Positions 6,114-6,635 of a stretch of 6,635 nt of DNA are shown one piece after another. The translations under genes and the position numbers were made by a program. Each line of letters starts with the position of its first letter. The stretch's first letter is position 1. The stretch is from Rhodobacterales bacterium CG2_30_65_12 (lineage in GTDB: Bacteria; Pseudomonadota; Alphaproteobacteria; Rhodobacterales; Rhodobacteraceae): NCBI GenBank assembly GCA_001873585.1, contig MNZL01000155.1:1-6635 (forward strand), in the 5' to 3' direction. The notes under the pieces are model-generated. The model worked only from the letters and a program-made list of their open reading frames with translations, did no database searches and was not told the origin of the DNA.

Positions 6114-6356
6114 ATGCCCGCGCGTCTCCTGCTGTTTCTCGATCAATTTCCGCTGGTTTATGCCGTTGTGATCGCCGCCACGCTCGGGCTGGCCCCGTTT
6201 ACCCCGGTCCCGCATGTGTGGGAGAAGCTCACCATGCTGGCTGCCGGCTCACTCGTCCGGCCGATCGACATCTTCGACCTCGCCCTGCACGGCCTCCCCT
6301 GGCTCCTGCTCGCGGCGAAGCTCGGCCGGATCGCAGGCCAGCGCACAAAAAACTGA
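6114..6356 (+). CDS. Small two-helix inner-membrane protein of unknown function
   Basis: This 80-residue protein has two hydrophobic segments, about residues 11-29 (QFPLVYAVVIAATLGLAPF) and 55-71, joined by a loop with PHVWEKLTML (33-42) and RPIDIFDLALHG (49-60). From memory, short proteins with the pattern LGLAPF...P.PH..EKL.ML..G...RPIDIFDL..H are widespread in proteobacteria and often carry the label 'RND transporter', although they are far too small to be a pump; I treat the function as unknown. The basic C-terminus (KLGRIAGQRTKN) suggests it faces the cytoplasm. The ribosome-binding site is weak (GAG at 6103-6105). The gene could be expressed by read-through from the tRNA-Asp promoter. 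The insertion sequence begins 34 bases after its stop. Confidence 0.78.
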   Translation: MPARLLLFLDQFPLVYAVVIAATLGLAPFTPVPHVWEKLTMLAAGSLVRPIDIFDLALHGLPWLLLAAKLGRIAGQRTKN

Positions 6357-6363
6357 CCGCCCC

Positions 6364-6390
6364 CATCTTCTTTGGTCCAGAAATACCTCA
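6364..6390 (-). repeat. GAGGTATTT...AAGAAGA intergenic motif (Rhodobacterales-type)
   Basis: Read on the minus strand, 6390-6364 contains GAGGTATTT, then CTGGACCA, then AAGAAGA. I recall similar elements (GAGTATTT, a short variable centre, AAGAAGA) lying after stop codons very often in Rhodobacterales genomes. This is a match from memory, not a search. It lies between the small membrane-protein gene and the insertion-sequence end. Confidence 0.35.
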
Positions 6391-6635
6391 GAGTCTGATT
6401 CAAAACTAATCCATTTCTTTCAGGTTCTTACGAGATAGCGTGTAACGCGTCGGATGTGGGCGATGGTGACCCATGCCTCGGCGCTGGCGATGGATTTTTC
6501 CCAGTCCTTTGACAGGCGGCGGCATCTCCCCAGCCACGCGAGAGTGCGTTCCACGACCCATCGGCGGGGCAGGATTTCAAACCCTTCGGCGGTATCGGAG
6601 CGCTTGACGATCTGGACCGTCCAACGTCCGATGGC
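6391..6635 (-). mobile_element. IS5-family insertion sequence, 3' end only
   Basis: The element runs off the right edge; only the end downstream of the transposase is seen. The likely tip is gagtctgattcaaaac starting at 6391, placed about 30 bases beyond the transposase stop, where an IS5-family terminal inverted repeat is expected. The bases just outside are TCA (6388-6390); IS1031-type members of this family duplicate TNA on insertion, so TCA is a plausible target duplication. The other end is not in the window, so neither the inverted repeat nor the duplication can be confirmed. Confidence 0.65.
6420..6635 (-). CDS. IS5-family transposase, C-terminal 71 residues (partial)
   Basis: The minus-strand frame is open from the right edge to TGA at 6422-6420. 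The visible end contains FEILPRRWVVERTLAWLGR, CRRLSKDWE and SAEAWVTIAHIRRVTR. This is the characteristic C-terminal part of IS5-family DDE transposases, in which the glutamate of VVER is the third catalytic acid and WLGRCRRL follows it. The enzyme cuts and rejoins DNA at the element's ends. This end is intact, with no stop or frameshift in the 71 residues; whether the rest is intact cannot be seen. The frame is supported by family motifs, not by a start codon. Confidence 0.88.
   Translation of the reverse strand, partial: AIGRWTVQIVKRSDTAEGFEILPRRWVVERTLAWLGRCRRLSKDWEKSIASAEAWVTIAHIRRVTRYLVRT

Noticed and set aside
5689..6171. Plus-strand 160-codon frame
   Set aside because: It runs straight through both tRNA-Asp genes, and its repeated VAQLVRVPACHAGGRGFE segments are just the tRNA sequence translated.
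5920..6635. Prophage or genomic-island attachment at a tRNA 3' end
   Set aside because: No displaced copy of a tRNA 3' end and no integrase are visible; the repeated tRNA ends belong to two complete tRNA genes.

Overview
The window is high-GC DNA from an alphaproteobacterium, most likely a Rhodobacterales (Rhodobacteraceae or Roseobacter-type) genome. Supporting signs are the conserved lon then HU gene order, the divergent short-arm HU-like protein, promoters of TTGACG/TAGAAC type, and a small two-helix membrane protein of a kind I remember from that group. No database search was run, so the taxonomy and all family names rest on reading the sequence.

Layout, left to right. Positions 1-1093 (minus strand) hold the start of a gene that runs off the left edge. 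It encodes a protein with about four membrane helices followed by a soluble, possibly SRPBCC-like domain. Its distal part contains an exact 219-bp (73-codon) in-frame tandem duplication. A 320-bp divergent intergenic region follows, with a candidate heat-shock-type promoter. Next come lon (1414-3819, ATP-dependent protease), a strong terminator, and an HU-like DNA-binding protein gene (3960-4361). Only 20 bases after HU lies tRNA-Val(CAC), then a terminator, a candidate promoter and tRNA-Val(TAC). Converging on the tRNAs is a secreted NodB-type polysaccharide deacetylase (4680-5459, minus), best started at a GTG in front of a twin-arginine-like signal peptide. A 409-bp leader and intergenic region carries a dyad next to the deacetylase start and a good stable-RNA promoter. 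That promoter drives two near-identical tRNA-Asp(GTC) genes (5869-6083). A small membrane protein gene (6114-6356) follows. The right edge (about 6391-6635) is the 3' end of an IS5-family insertion sequence, transcribed on the minus strand.

Functionally this is mainly a housekeeping neighbourhood: protein quality control (Lon), nucleoid structure (HU-like), translation (four tRNAs) and cell-envelope carbohydrate modification (deacetylase), with an insertion sequence at one edge. I do not see a new defence, biosynthetic or mobile system. The most unusual things are the exact 73-codon internal duplication with 10-bp microhomology at its boundaries, the valine tRNA pair that differs in anticodon but shares almost the whole body, and the HU-like protein with an added tail and a shortened DNA-binding arm.
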